Below are positions 32,510 to 41,684 of a stretch of 64,000 bases of DNA, one piece after another; within the stretch, counting starts at the first letter, position 1; the number at the start of each line of letters is the position of its first letter. Source of the stretch: Thermogemmatispora sp042408735. GTDB lineage: Bacteria; Chloroflexota; Ktedonobacteria; Ktedonobacterales; Ktedonobacteraceae. The stretch spans positions 1 through 64,000 of the forward strand of contig NZ_JBHOQV010000094.1 of the NCBI RefSeq assembly GCF_042408735.1. The letters are read 5' to 3'. Made by a program: the position numbers and the translations under genes. The notes beneath the pieces were generated by a model. It was not told the origin of the DNA and searched no databases. It saw only the letters and a list, made by a program, of their open reading frames with translations.

Positions 32510-35500
32510 TCATAGGCTGCCCGAGCCTGGAACTGGCTCCCGTACCGAGAAATAGACGGCCTGGGGATGATGGACCACGATGGCGGCAGTCGACTGCTCT
32601 GGTACCAGCTGATAGCCGGCGGTCAGCTCGACACCAATGCTGCTCTGGACCGGCAGCAGCTCGAACAGCACGCGATGATCCTCCAGATCGGGGATGGCGG
32701 GATATCCCCAACTATAGCGTCTGCCTCTCCCTGCCTGCCCTAGCAGGCCCAGCTCGCGGCGAATGTGCTGGTTGGTATACTCTGCCAGCGCTTCTGCTAG
32801 CTGTACCGACAGCCCATGTAGAAAGTAGGCTTCTGAATAGCGTCCCTCTTGCTGAAGACGGTGGACCAACTCCGATGGTCCAGGACCCACAGTGACCACC
32901 TGCAGGGCCACGACATCGATGAGGCCGCTGGCCGTTGAGGCAAAATAGTCGGCCAGACAGAGCCGCTCGCGCTCGTGCTGGCGCGGAAAGCGGAAGCGAG
33001 CCAGCTCGCGCAGGGTCTCCCTGCCCTTCGTCAGCGATTGTGGATCGTAGACAATCAGGCTGTTGCCCTGGGATTGGCAGGGATAGTAGCCATAGATGAC
33101 GCGCGGCTGCACATAGCGCTGTTGCCTGGCCTCGCGTAGCATTCGCTCCAGGCGTGGGCGAAACTCCTCTGTCACCAGGCGGGCGAAGTCATCGCCATGC
33201 GCCTTACCGCCCCAATGCAGGCGGAAGAGCGTATTCTCATCCAGGCAGGCCGCGATATCCTCCAGGCCGATACGCTCCAGGACGCGTGGCCCCCAGAAAG
33301 GCGGTTGCGGGAGCGAGGGGGCCGGTTGAATGCTGGCCGAGGGCTGCTCGTCCTGGGTGGCGCCTCTCTCCGTGGAGGTGGCCTGCCGTTGCTGCTGCTT
33401 CTGCAGCTCGTGGAGGGCCTCCTGTTTGATGCGTTCCACGAAGGCCGCTCGCTCGCCTGGATCGCCGGTCAGGCGATCCATAATCTCCAGTCCCTCGAAA
33501 GCGTCACGCGCATAGAAGACTCCCGGCTCGTAGGGCACCAGGCGTGTCCGATTGCTGGCGGACTCCTCCGACTCTTCTACAAAGAGGATCCGGCGGCCAT
33601 AGGCGCGATTAATGGCAGCGCCGCCGACGATCACCGGGTAGCGCAGACCACGTCGATGCAGTTCTTGAACGCAGAGCGGCATCTGCTTGGAAGTACTGAC
33701 CAGGAGAGCGGAGAGGCCGATGGCGTCGGCGTTGACCTCGACGGCCTTATCAAGGATCGTATTCAGTGGGACCTGCTTGCCCAAATCGTAGACTGTATAG
33801 CCGTTATTACTCAAGATCGTATTGACCAGGTTTTTCCCGATATCGTGCACATCGCCGAAGACCGTCGCCAGGACGACCCGTCCCTTGGTGTAGCCCTCCT
33901 TGCGCTCAAGATAGCCTTCCAGGTGGGCCACTGCGCGCTTCATGACCTCGGCGGACTGCAGCACGAAAGGCAGGATCAGCTCACCGGCCCCGAAGCGATC
34001 GCCGACCTCTTTCATAGCCGGCAGAAGCACCTCGTTGAGCACCTGAACGGCGGCCTCGCTCGCCTTCAGGTTCCCAGAGGCGCAGCGCTCCTGGATAGCC
34101 GTCGCCACCAGCTCCTCGATGCCCTCCTTGCGCCGATGCAAGATCTGCCAGTGGAGGCGCTCATCGGTACTCAAGCCTTCCGTGGGGTCGCCTCGTGACT
34201 GCGTCCCTGTCTCCGGCTGACCGTACTCCTCAAAATAGGCGATATAGCGAGGCAGGGCCTCGGGGCGATTGTAGATCAGATCCTCGGCCAGGCGGCGCTG
34301 CTCCTCGGGAATCTCCGCATACGGCTTGATATGCGCGGGATTCACGATCGCGGCATCCAGGCCGGCACGAACCGCGTGGTAGAGAAAGACGCTGTTGAGC
34401 ACAGCTCGTGCAGAGGGTTTCAGACCAAAGGAAACGTTGCTCACGCCCAAGAGGGTCAGCGCGCCAGGCAGCTCTGCCTTGATGCGGCGTAGTGCCTCCA
34501 GGGTCTCGAGAGCCGCCGTACGCAGGTCCTCCTGGCCCGTTGTAATAGGAAAGGTCAGAGGATCGAAGAGCAGGGCCTCGGGCGCCAGACCATACTCATT
34601 CACGCAGATCTCATAAATCCGGCGGGCGACGGCCAGCTTGCGCTCGGCGCTTCTGGCCATGCCGGCCTCATCGATCGTCAGAGCCACCACCGCTGCCCCG
34701 TGCTCACGGGCCAGGGGCAGTACGCGCTCGATGCGCTCGCGCCCGTTCTCCATATTGATCGAATTGATAACGGCGCGACCCGGATAGGTCTCTAAAGCCG
34801 CCTGGATCACGGCCGGCTCCGTCGAATCGATGAAGAGCGGGACCTCAATGCCCTGCGAGAGCTTTTTGACCGTCTGGGCCATTTGCACGGCCTCGTCGCT
34901 GCGCTCCGTAAGCGCGACACAGACATCCAGAGCGTGGGCACCGCCCTCCACCTGTTCACGAGCGATGGCCAGCAGGGCATCGTAGTCGTCGCGTAGCAGT
35001 GCCTCTTTGGCCTTGCGGCTCCCCTGACTGTTAACGCGCTCACCGATCAGCAGCGGAGGCGGGTCCTGCCGCAGGCTGGTCGCGCGCATGCCGCTTGCGA
35101 CCAGGGGGAGCGAAACCGCCGAGAAGCTGCGCTGTCTGAGCAGGTCATCGGCTGGCGGACGCGGGCGGCGTGGTGCCGTGCGGCAGGCTTGCACGATTGC
35201 CCGCAGGTGAGCGTGAGAGCTACCACAGCAGCCGCCCACGATGTTGACGCCGAAGTCCGTAATGAACTCGCGCAGGGCCGCCGCCATCGCCTCGGGAGCC
35301 AGGGGATAGACGGCCTTACCGCCCACGTTCAGGGGAATACCGGCGTTGGGAATCGTCGAAATCGGCAGAGGGCAGTGCTCGGCCAGATAGCGCACCGGCT
35401 CGCGCATGTGTTCCGGACCGGTCGAGCAGTTGAGGCCAATGACCTGGACCCGCAGTCCGACCAGGGTTGCCATAACGGCGGCGATGTCGGTCCCGAGTAG

Positions 35501-36112
35501 CATGCGACCGCTCGTATCGAGCGAGACCTGGGCCTGAATGGGCACCTGGCGCCCAGTTTGCTCCATCGCCCGGCGCAGGCCCGTCACGGCGGCTCGCACC
35601 TCCAGGAGATCCTGACTGGTCTCGATCAAGAGCACGTCGACGCCGCCCTCCAACAAAGCGGCAGCCTGCTCCTGGAAAACCTCAACCAGTTGCTGATAGG
35701 TGACATTGCTCAACACCGGGTCGTCGGAAGACGGTAGCATGCCGGTCGGACCAATCGAACCCGCCACAAAGCGTGGCCACTCGGGCGTACTATAGCGATC
35801 CGCCAGCCGGCGTGCCAGGCGGGCGGCGGCCAGGTTGATCTCGCGTGTGCGTTCCCCGAGACCGTACTCAGCAAGCTTTATGCGGCTGGCCGTAAATGAA
35901 TTAGTCTCCAAGACATCGCAGCCCGCTTCCAGAAAGCCCACATGGATCTCCTCGATTACCTCCGGTCGCGTCAGCACCAGGTACTCATTGCAGCCCTCGG
36001 TGGCAGGGCCCCCATAGTCGGCTGCACTTAGCTGATAGGTCTGAATCGTGCTGCCCATAGCACCATCGAAAATCAGAACGCGCTGTGCCAGGGCCTCCAG
36101 AAAGCGGCTCAT
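32510..36112 (-). CDS. metH: Methionine synthase, cobalamin-dependent
   Basis: 1,200 residues (E. coli MetH 1,227). Domains in order: homocysteine-binding barrel (1-320) with NCSTGPEH and GGCCGSSHAH supplying the zinc Cys; pterin/methyl-THF barrel from about 355 (GERVNSQGSRKAKEAL, VPLFIDSTEP, GVSNVSFGL); B12 cap helices (about 650-730); B12-binding Rossmann domain with GDVHDIGKNLV, the His that ligates cobalt, and VGGAAINRAYG; and the SAM-dependent activation domain ending in RYSWGYPAIPDLEDH, where the family's usual PACPDL Cys is Ile. Moves methyl from 5-methyl-THF to homocysteine via methylcobalamin. ATG 36112 (MSRFLEAL) is chosen; AGGAGG is 14 nt upstream. No metF adjoins; it follows the kinase on the same strand. 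Confidence 0.95.
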   Translation of the reverse strand: MSRFLEALAQRVLIFDGAMGSTIQTYQLSAADYGGPATEGCNEYLVLTRPEVIEEIHVGFLEAGCDVLETNSFTASRIKLAEYGLGERTREINLAAARLARRLADRYSTPEWPRFVAGSIGPTGMLPSSDDPVLSNVTYQQLVEVFQEQAAALLEGGVDVLLIETSQDLLEVRAAVTGLRRAMEQTGRQVPIQAQVSLDTSGRMLLGTDIAAVMATLVGLRVQVIGLNCSTGPEHMREPVRYLAEHCPLPISTIPNAGIPLNVGGKAVYPLAPEAMAAALREFITDFGVNIVGGCCGSSHAHLRAIVQACRTAPRRPRPPADDLLRQRSFSAVSLPLVASGMRATSLRQDPPPLLIGERVNSQGSRKAKEALLRDDYDALLAIAREQVEGGAHALDVCVALTERSDEAVQMAQTVKKLSQGIEVPLFIDSTEPAVIQAALETYPGRAVINSINMENGRERIERVLPLAREHGAAVVALTIDEAGMARSAERKLAVARRIYEICVNEYGLAPEALLFDPLTFPITTGQEDLRTAALETLEALRRIKAELPGALTLLGVSNVSFGLKPSARAVLNSVFLYHAVRAGLDAAIVNPAHIKPYAEIPEEQRRLAEDLIYNRPEALPRYIAYFEEYGQPETGTQSRGDPTEGLSTDERLHWQILHRRKEGIEELVATAIQERCASGNLKASEAAVQVLNEVLLPAMKEVGDRFGAGELILPFVLQSAEVMKRAVAHLEGYLERKEGYTKGRVVLATVFGDVHDIGKNLVNTILSNNGYTVYDLGKQVPLNTILDKAVEVNADAIGLSALLVSTSKQMPLCVQELHRRGLRYPVIVGGAAINRAYGRRILFVEESEESASNRTRLVPYEPGVFYARDAFEGLEIMDRLTGDPGERAAFVERIKQEALHELQKQQQRQATSTERGATQDEQPSASIQPAPSLPQPPFWGPRVLERIGLEDIAACLDENTLFRLHWGGKAHGDDFARLVTEEFRPRLERMLREARQQRYVQPRVIYGYYPCQSQGNSLIVYDPQSLTKGRETLRELARFRFPRQHERERLCLADYFASTASGLIDVVALQVVTVGPGPSELVHRLQQEGRYSEAYFLHGLSVQLAEALAEYTNQHIRRELGLLGQAGRGRRYSWGYPAIPDLEDHRVLFELLPVQSSIGVELTAGYQLVPEQSTAAIVVHHPQAVYFSVREPVPGSGSL

Positions 36113-36570
36113 AAGCAGACCGCTTGCCTCCTCTACACTCTTGCTTGTATTCCTCGCTGCCTCCCGGCTGGTGATGGGCCAATGAGGCGGAACGCCAGCG
36201 ACTGATCTCCAGCCGGAGCGGAGTCGCTTGTTGGGTTGTCTCTCTCCGATCGGGGCCGGATGATGCATCCGGGGCCGATGGTCTTGGGCGCTCTGCTCTG
36301 GTCAGCTAGTTGCAAACAGGCTCTCTGGACTGGAAGGCGAAAAGGGACGGTGGATCGTCGACGCTGACCGGATTGCTCTATTATAGCATGTTTCAATGCC
36401 GGCTGAGCTTGCAGGCTTGGGCGAAGCGGAGCATCCGCTATTTGATTCTTTTGAAATATAATAAGCAGATAAAGGAATAAAAGGAGGATAAGTCAAGTGA
36501 AGAGGAAGCAGTACGCTTGGGAGGAGAGGAAGGAGGATGGGCAGAGTGAGCCGTCCCCCCTTCGCCGACC
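36113..36570 (-). promoter_or_regulatory. Long structured leader region of metH
   Basis: A TATAAT (minus strand 36385-36380) lies about 270 nt before the metH ATG, and a TTGACT at 36495-36490 further up. In the leader a hairpin with outer arms GCGACT/AGTCGC (36198-36203 and 36222-36227) encloses CTCC/GGAG, and CCGGATG/CATCCGG forms a tight stem near 36262. I do not recognise a SAM or cobalamin riboswitch core. Confidence 0.45.
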
Positions 36571-38487
36571 TCACTCTTGGGGAGCGGTCTCTGGGCTGAA
36601 GGGCTGCCAGATCTGCACCGTGCCATCCCAGGAGCCGGAGGCGATCGCCTCACCTGTCGGCGACCAGGCCAGGGTACTCACCCAATCGCTGTGGCCGCGA
36701 TAGCTCACGAGCGGCGTTGTGGGAGCCGCGGCCTCGGTAGCCCGCCAGACATGCACCTGCTCATCGACGCTGCCGGAAGCGAGCAGGCGGCCATCGGGCG
36801 ACCAGGCCAGGCAGGTCACGCCTCCGTCGTGGCCATAGTAACAGAGCGGTTCGCGTCCCCCATTGAGGCCGCGCGGATCGCGGGCCTCCCACACCTGTAC
36901 CGATTGATCATCGCTGGCTGAGGCCACAAAGCGTCCATCGGGCGACCAGGCCACCGCATTCACCTTGTCATGGTGGCCGTAATAAATGCGGATGTTGCTC
37001 CCACTGCTCGTCGTCGGCTCCCAGACATGGACCGTGCGGTCCTCGCCCCCGGAGGCGAGCTGCCGACTATCGGGGGACCAGGCCAGAGCGGCGATGCTGC
37101 CGTGGTGGCCGCGGTAGGTGCAGACCAGGCGATGGGTGGCGACCTCCCAGACCAGGACCAGGCGCTCCTCACCGGCGGCGGCCAGATATCTCCCATTGGG
37201 CGACCAGGCCAGGGCCAGAATACGCTCACTGAGGCCCTCGTAGCGTCCTCCTGCGGGTGGCTGTAGTCGGGCCGCGCGAGCCTTGTCAGTCAAGACGGCC
37301 AGCACCTGGACCACCTCCGACAGCAGGCCATCGGTCATCGCCAGATAGCGCCCATCCGGTGACCAGGCGATGACCGGAGCCTCCAGCGAGAGGCCGCGCT
37401 GCACGAGCAGCGTCTCCCCGCTGCGGCTATCCCAGATCTGGACGCTTTCATCCTGGCTGCTGGAGGCAAGATAGCCTCCGTGGCTGGCCCAGGCCAGTGA
37501 GGCTATGCGAGCGCTGTGGCCGCGATAAACCAGGCGAGGCTTGCTCAAGACAGACGAAGGTGACCGCTCCTCGGCTGAAGTTAGCGTGGCGCCTGCCTGG
37601 GGAGCCGTCGACGCGAAGGGCAGCGGCGATTTAAACTGTGAACGCGGCAGCGGAGAGAGCGGGGGACGCTCCTGGCGACTGGCGCGCTCCAGCTCGCGGG
37701 CGAACTCCTCTACCGAGGAGAAGCGCTCATTGGGATCCTTGGCCAGAGCGCGCAGAACCACCTGTTCCACCGCCGGGGGAACGGTTGGAGCGCGCTCGCG
37801 CAGCGGTGGCGGAGGCGCGATCTGGTGCTGCAGAGCGATCTCCTGAGTTGTGCCCTGGAAAGGCCAATCGCCCGTCAGCCACTCATAGACCACCACTCCC
37901 AGGGAGTACTGATCGCTTGCCAGGCGGGGGCGCCCGCGCAACTGCTCCGGCGCCGCGTAAGGAACCGTTCCCTCAAAACCCTGAAGCTTCTCGCGGCGAT
38001 AGCCCGCGCTGCGTGCCACCGTGGCAATATCGAAATCGCTCAACCAGACCTGATTGTCTGGTCCCAGCAGCATATTGTGCGGCTTAATATCGCGATGAAT
38101 GAGCTTATAACCGTGAATATAGTGCAGGGCCGCAGCCACCTGGCGCACGTAGGAAACCACCGTTGGCAGGGGCAGGGGCATTCCGCGCGGGTGCCGTTCG
38201 CGCAGTGTCCCGTGGGGAGCATAAGCCATCACGATGAAGGGCAGCCCATCCTCGGTCCCAAAATCGAAGACGCGCACAATGTGTGGATGCTCCAGCCGAG
38301 TTAAGATCTGCGCGCGGATCAGCAACTCGGCCAGCTCTTGACTTGAGAGCTGGGCCTCAACCACCTTCAGCGCTGCCTGGGCCCCCGTGCGCAAGTGCTC
38401 CCCCAGATAGACGCGCGTCATATGGCCCTGGCCCAGCAGGCGCACCAGCCGATAGCCACCCAGCCGCTGATCGATTCGACTGACCAT
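36571..38487 (-). CDS. Serine/threonine protein kinase with C-terminal WD40 propeller
   Basis: 638 residues from ATG 38487. The Hanks-type kinase domain (about 10-270) has the glycine loop GQGHMTRVYLG, K41, HRDIKPHN (131-138), and APEQLRG. The magnesium motif DFG reads DFD (151-153). After a Pro/Ser linker, seven WD40-like repeats fill about 345-635 (pattern YxGHxxxVxxLAWSPDGRxLASxSxDxxVxVW), enough for one seven-bladed propeller; the second repeat is the most degenerate. There is no membrane helix between the two parts, so it looks cytoplasmic, unlike PASTA kinases. The propeller probably gathers partners or substrates. ATG 38487 is preceded by GGAGAAGAGGG. It stands upstream of metH on the same strand with a gap of about 460 bp. 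Substrates unknown. Confidence 0.93.
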   Translation of the reverse strand: MVSRIDQRLGGYRLVRLLGQGHMTRVYLGEHLRTGAQAALKVVEAQLSSQELAELLIRAQILTRLEHPHIVRVFDFGTEDGLPFIVMAYAPHGTLRERHPRGMPLPLPTVVSYVRQVAAALHYIHGYKLIHRDIKPHNMLLGPDNQVWLSDFDIATVARSAGYRREKLQGFEGTVPYAAPEQLRGRPRLASDQYSLGVVVYEWLTGDWPFQGTTQEIALQHQIAPPPPLRERAPTVPPAVEQVVLRALAKDPNERFSSVEEFARELERASRQERPPLSPLPRSQFKSPLPFASTAPQAGATLTSAEERSPSSVLSKPRLVYRGHSARIASLAWASHGGYLASSSQDESVQIWDSRSGETLLVQRGLSLEAPVIAWSPDGRYLAMTDGLLSEVVQVLAVLTDKARAARLQPPAGGRYEGLSERILALAWSPNGRYLAAAGEERLVLVWEVATHRLVCTYRGHHGSIAALAWSPDSRQLASGGEDRTVHVWEPTTSSGSNIRIYYGHHDKVNAVAWSPDGRFVASASDDQSVQVWEARDPRGLNGGREPLCYYGHDGGVTCLAWSPDGRLLASGSVDEQVHVWRATEAAAPTTPLVSYRGHSDWVSTLAWSPTGEAIASGSWDGTVQIWQPFSPETAPQE

Positions 38488-38725
38488 AGCCCTCTTCTCC
38501 CCTCGCAAGGTTCCTGCTCTCTCTGCCCGCCGCCCTCTTCTCCTTCTGCCTCGCGAGTGCTCTTGTTGGAGGATTGTAGAGAATGGGAAAGAACATGTCA
38601 AGCGGATAGTCAAGATGGTATATTCTGATGCTTTTTGCGCTCCCTTGTGCAATAGTGGGAGAGGAAGACGGGAAGGCAGCCGAAAAGGAGCCTTGTCGGA
38701 GCAAAACAGGGAGGGGCCGGAGCAC

Positions 38726-39943
38726 TCAGCTTAGCGAGCCGTCGGTCAGCAAATGCTCCAGCGTTCGGCTAAAACGCTCGACCTCCTCTTCGGAATTGTA
38801 ATAATGCACCGAGGCCCGCACCAGGGTCTGAAGGCCGCGGGCCTGCATATCCAGCAGAGCGGCCTCGCGTGGGACCACCGAGACATTGATCCCCTGCTGG
38901 CGCAGAGCCTGGCGGATCGTCTCGGCCTCCTGGCCCTCCACCGTAAAGGTCACGATGCCGCCCTGGACTGCGCCCCGATCATGCACGATAACGCCTGGCA
39001 GCGGGCTGAGACGAGTTCGCAACAGATAGGCGAGATCGCGGATCCGGCGCCAGAGCTGGCGCTGATCCCACTGCAGCAAATAGTCGATAGCGGCCCCCAG
39101 GCCAAGACGATTGGCCATGCTGGCCTCCCAGCACTCAAAGCGGCGTGCGTTCGGACTCAGGCTATACTGGTCTGGGGCTGTCCAACTGGCAGAGTGCAGA
39201 TCGATCAGGGGCGGTTCCAGCTCTTCCAGCACCTCCTGACGCACATACAAAAAGCCAGTACCACGTGGAGCGCGCAAGTACTTGCGTCCCGTGGCTGCCA
39301 GCATATCGCACCCGATAGCGCCCACATCGAGTGGCATCTGACCGACCGACTGTGTTGCATCCAGCAAATAGAGCACCCCCGCCTCACGGGCGAGGCGTCC
39401 CACCTCTGCAGCGGGATTAACCAGGCCATTATTGGTCGGCACATGTGTCAAAGCGATCAGACGGACGTGCTCATCGAGGGCATTGCGCAGGGCGCTCAGG
39501 GAGATCTGCCCATACTCGTCGTCGGGGATCACCTCGACGCGGACGCCGCGCCGGCGACTCATCTGCAGAAAAGCCAGGTAGTTACTGGCATATTCAGCCA
39601 TGCCGGTCAAAATGCGATCCCCGGGAGCGAAGGGTATAGCGTAGAAAGCCATGTCCCAGGCGCGGGTCGCATTCTCCAACAGGGCCACCTCGCTCGGCTG
39701 ACAGCCAAGCAGGGTGGCCACGGCCTCGTAGACGTGGGTGAGGGCCTCACGCATCTCCTCGGCGGCCTCGTAGCCGCCGTGGCGTGCCTCCCGCTGGAGG
39801 TGAGCGCTCACCGCCTCCAGCACGGGCTGAGGCATAAGGGCCGCCCCTGCATTGTTGAAATGGAGCACCTCGGCGCAGCCCGGCGTTTCCGCGCGCGCCT
39901 GCGCCAGGTCAAAAGCGCGAGTCTGCCGTTCCATGCTTGTCAT
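38726..39943 (-). CDS. Class V aminotransferase (cysteine desulfurase / isopenicillin N epimerase-like)
   Basis: 405 residues of the PLP-dependent fold type I, class V. Evidence: LHFNNAGAALMPQPVLEAV at the start (substrate loop), ALLENATRAWDMAFYAI, LIALTHVPTNNGLVNPAAEVG, YLLDATQSVGQMPLDVGAIGCD with the PLP-stacking Asp-x-x-Gln, and ATGRKYLRAPRGTGFLYV with the Schiff-base Lys. The C-terminal third has GIVTFTVEG and a closing INVSVVPREA. A cysteine desulfurase would normally show a catalytic Cys on a loop near 320-340; none stands out, so a selenocysteine-lyase-like, epimerase-like or kynureninase-like role is open. ATG 39943 follows CAGGAAGGGA; the much longer open frame to 40354 is not coding. 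Confidence 0.85.
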   Translation of the reverse strand: MTSMERQTRAFDLAQARAETPGCAEVLHFNNAGAALMPQPVLEAVSAHLQREARHGGYEAAEEMREALTHVYEAVATLLGCQPSEVALLENATRAWDMAFYAIPFAPGDRILTGMAEYASNYLAFLQMSRRRGVRVEVIPDDEYGQISLSALRNALDEHVRLIALTHVPTNNGLVNPAAEVGRLAREAGVLYLLDATQSVGQMPLDVGAIGCDMLAATGRKYLRAPRGTGFLYVRQEVLEELEPPLIDLHSASWTAPDQYSLSPNARRFECWEASMANRLGLGAAIDYLLQWDQRQLWRRIRDLAYLLRTRLSPLPGVIVHDRGAVQGGIVTFTVEGQEAETIRQALRQQGINVSVVPREAALLDMQARGLQTLVRASVHYYNSEEEVERFSRTLEHLLTDGSLS

Positions 39944-40248
39944 TCCCTTCCTGTGGCCGACGCGCCTCCTTGAGCGGCGTCCCCTTTGCTCGGTCGCTAC
40001 TCTGAGCTGACCTGAGCTGATCTGAGTCTCTCCCTGCAGCTCTGAGCGGCCAGGAAGCCCACTGTCACCTCCAGGTGCCTCCCGGCCTGCCTGTATGGGG
40101 ACTGTTCCCCGGGTCGCAGGCCGGAGGCGGGCGCCGCCCAGCCGGTCGGCGGCGGCGCGGGAGGCCATCGGAGGAACCTGCCTGCCTTCCTGTTGACCTG
40201 TCGATATGGATGGGGCTGGCAGCGCCTGTACCTCCGCAGGCAGGGACC
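39944..40248. other. Intergenic with nested hairpin
   Basis: CCGGCCTGC (40082-40090) and GCAGGCCGG (40116-40124) enclose a second stem GGGGA/TCCCC (40097-40101, 40106-40110). No T tract follows on either strand. A short direct repeat TGAGCTGAC/TGAGCTGAT lies near 40005-40025. Confidence 0.45.
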
Positions 40249-40689
40249 TTACTGTCCGACTGGGATGACGACGCGGCCCTGACCGGTGGGCGGCATATTG
40301 GGACCACTGCCGACCCAACGCACGGCAGTGCCGATGGCCGTCACCTCCATCCACTCACCATTATGCAGATACTGCACCTGGATGTCGACGCCGATGACGC
40401 CATCGGCGCCAAGCTGATCAGCCTCAAACTGCATGCGGCTCAGGGCCAGCTCGCGCGCCTGATACATCAATTGTGAGTATTCTTTCAGCTCGCCCTGAAA
40501 ATGGGACTTGATCCCCGCCAGCCAGTTGCGAATGGCGCCCATCGAGTAAATGCAGTTGCCCATCACCAACCCCAGAGGCTGAAAGCCCTTATCGACAACC
40601 AGCCAGAATTCCTGCCCGGAGAGATCGGAGGTAAAGGCCCGGCCCCGGTAGCCAGGCCGGACATCCATCGCTGTTCGTGGTTCGCTCAT
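40249..40689 (-). CDS. UPF0145 (YbjQ-like) heavy-metal-binding-domain protein
   Basis: 146 residues. The YbjQ/UPF0145 pattern is clear: FWLVVDKGFQPLGLVMGNCIYSMG near the start, then LMYQARELALSRMQFEADQLGADGVIGVDIQVQYL and EVTAIGTAVR. Members form pentamers and the fold has been linked to metal or small-ligand binding; function is not settled. ATG 40689 has AGAGAGGTCCC upstream. It lies on the same strand as the aminotransferase gene but 305 bp apart with a hairpin between, so a separate transcript is likely. Cytoplasmic. Confidence 0.82.
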   Translation of the reverse strand: MSEPRTAMDVRPGYRGRAFTSDLSGQEFWLVVDKGFQPLGLVMGNCIYSMGAIRNWLAGIKSHFQGELKEYSQLMYQARELALSRMQFEADQLGADGVIGVDIQVQYLHNGEWMEVTAIGTAVRWVGSGPNMPPTGQGRVVIPVGQ

Positions 40690-41037
40690 GGGACCTCTCT
40701 TTCGCTGTGACCTTGTCTGGCCGCTTCTTGTAGCCTTGCTTGCTGCCGCAGCGCGCAACCAGCTTCGCTGCCAGACGGCTTGCCGCCTTCTCAGGATAGG
40801 CAATCGTCTCCGGAATGTCAACCATAGGGCGAGTGGAGTGGCTGCTGCCCTCAGCAGACGGCCCTGCGACAGCTCGCTCTGCGGCTCCTATCTGATCTAC
40901 GTCTGAAGCATCTTGACTCATACGTCTAAAATATGACTGGAAAGTTCAACATGCTGGGAGAGAGCGCGAAGGCGAGGCGCTCTCGGCTCGAGGTGAGGAG
41001 GGGCATCACCCAAGAGGAAGGAGGAGCGAGCAAGCCG
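40690..41037. other. Divergent regulatory region upstream of TetR-P450
   Basis: A direct repeat TACGTCT (40898-40904 and 40921-40927, 23 bp apart) flanks TTGACT (40913-40918), a possible -35 box. These could be TetR sites. The TetR frame is open from 40933. Confidence 0.45.
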
Positions 41038-41679
41038 ATGGCGAGCGAGATGGGAAAGCAGCGCCTGAAAGAGCGACTGCGCGAGGTGCGCGCGGAGCTG
41101 ATTCTCAACGTGGCTGAGGAGGTTTTTGAGGAGCGGGGCTATCACGAAACGACGATGGATGAGATCGCGGCCCGCTGCGGCGTGGCCAAGGGGACCCTCT
41201 ATCAGCACTTTCCCGGCGGGAAGGATGAGCTGATCAGCGCCCTCTTTGAGCGGCATCTGGAGCAGTTCGCGCGGGCTATCGCCCAGGCCCAAAGCGCCGC
41301 CGGCACGGCTCGTGGCAGGCTCAAATATATTCTTGAATATGTCTATCTGGAACGCAGCGGCCTGCATGCTCGTCTCTTGCAACTCCTCACCTACGGAGGA
41401 GACCTCCGTCAGGCTCTCAAAGAGCGTCTTGGCCCCCGTCTGGAACAGATTGGGGCTGCTATCCGCGCCCTGCTTGAGCAAGGTCAGCACAGCGGCGAGT
41501 TCCGGGCCACGCTCTCGACCGAGCTGCTGCTTCAGACATTTATGCATCTGCTACTCTTCAACAAGTATCAGCCAGTGCTTGAGCGCGAGCAACTCTCTCC
41601 CGAGAGCCTCGTGGCGCAGGTTGCGCAGATTTTCTTTGACGGTATTGCTAGCGACACATCTGGAGAGGAAAGGACATAG
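41038..41679 (+). CDS. TetR-family transcriptional regulator
   Basis: 213 residues from ATG 41038. TetR_N helix-turn-helix: LILNVAEEVFEERGYHETTMDEIAARCGVAKGTLYQHFPGGKDELISALFERH, a near-perfect family match. The C-terminal ligand and dimer domain is all-helical (LLQLLTYGGDLRQALKERLGP and on). The frame is open upstream to GTG/ATG codons at 40933 and 40951, but AAGGAGGAG precedes 41038 and the extra residues are basic and featureless. It sits 5 nt before a cytochrome P450 gene in one transcript, so it probably senses the P450 substrate or product. Confidence 0.9.
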   Translation: MASEMGKQRLKERLREVRAELILNVAEEVFEERGYHETTMDEIAARCGVAKGTLYQHFPGGKDELISALFERHLEQFARAIAQAQSAAGTARGRLKYILEYVYLERSGLHARLLQLLTYGGDLRQALKERLGPRLEQIGAAIRALLEQGQHSGEFRATLSTELLLQTFMHLLLFNKYQPVLEREQLSPESLVAQVAQIFFDGIASDTSGEERT

Positions 41680-41684
41680 CAGCA

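Noticed and set aside
33197..34198. 333-codon plus-strand ORF opposite metH
   Set aside because: Shadow frame of the MetH B12-binding and activation region.
32510..36268. MetH starting 52 codons further upstream
   Set aside because: The extra residues have no similarity to MetH N-termini; ATG 36112 opens directly onto the homocysteine-binding domain.
38753..39973. 406-codon plus-strand ORF opposite the aminotransferase gene
   Set aside because: Exactly antisense to a gene with clear PLP motifs; long only because GC-rich codons leave the shadow frame open.
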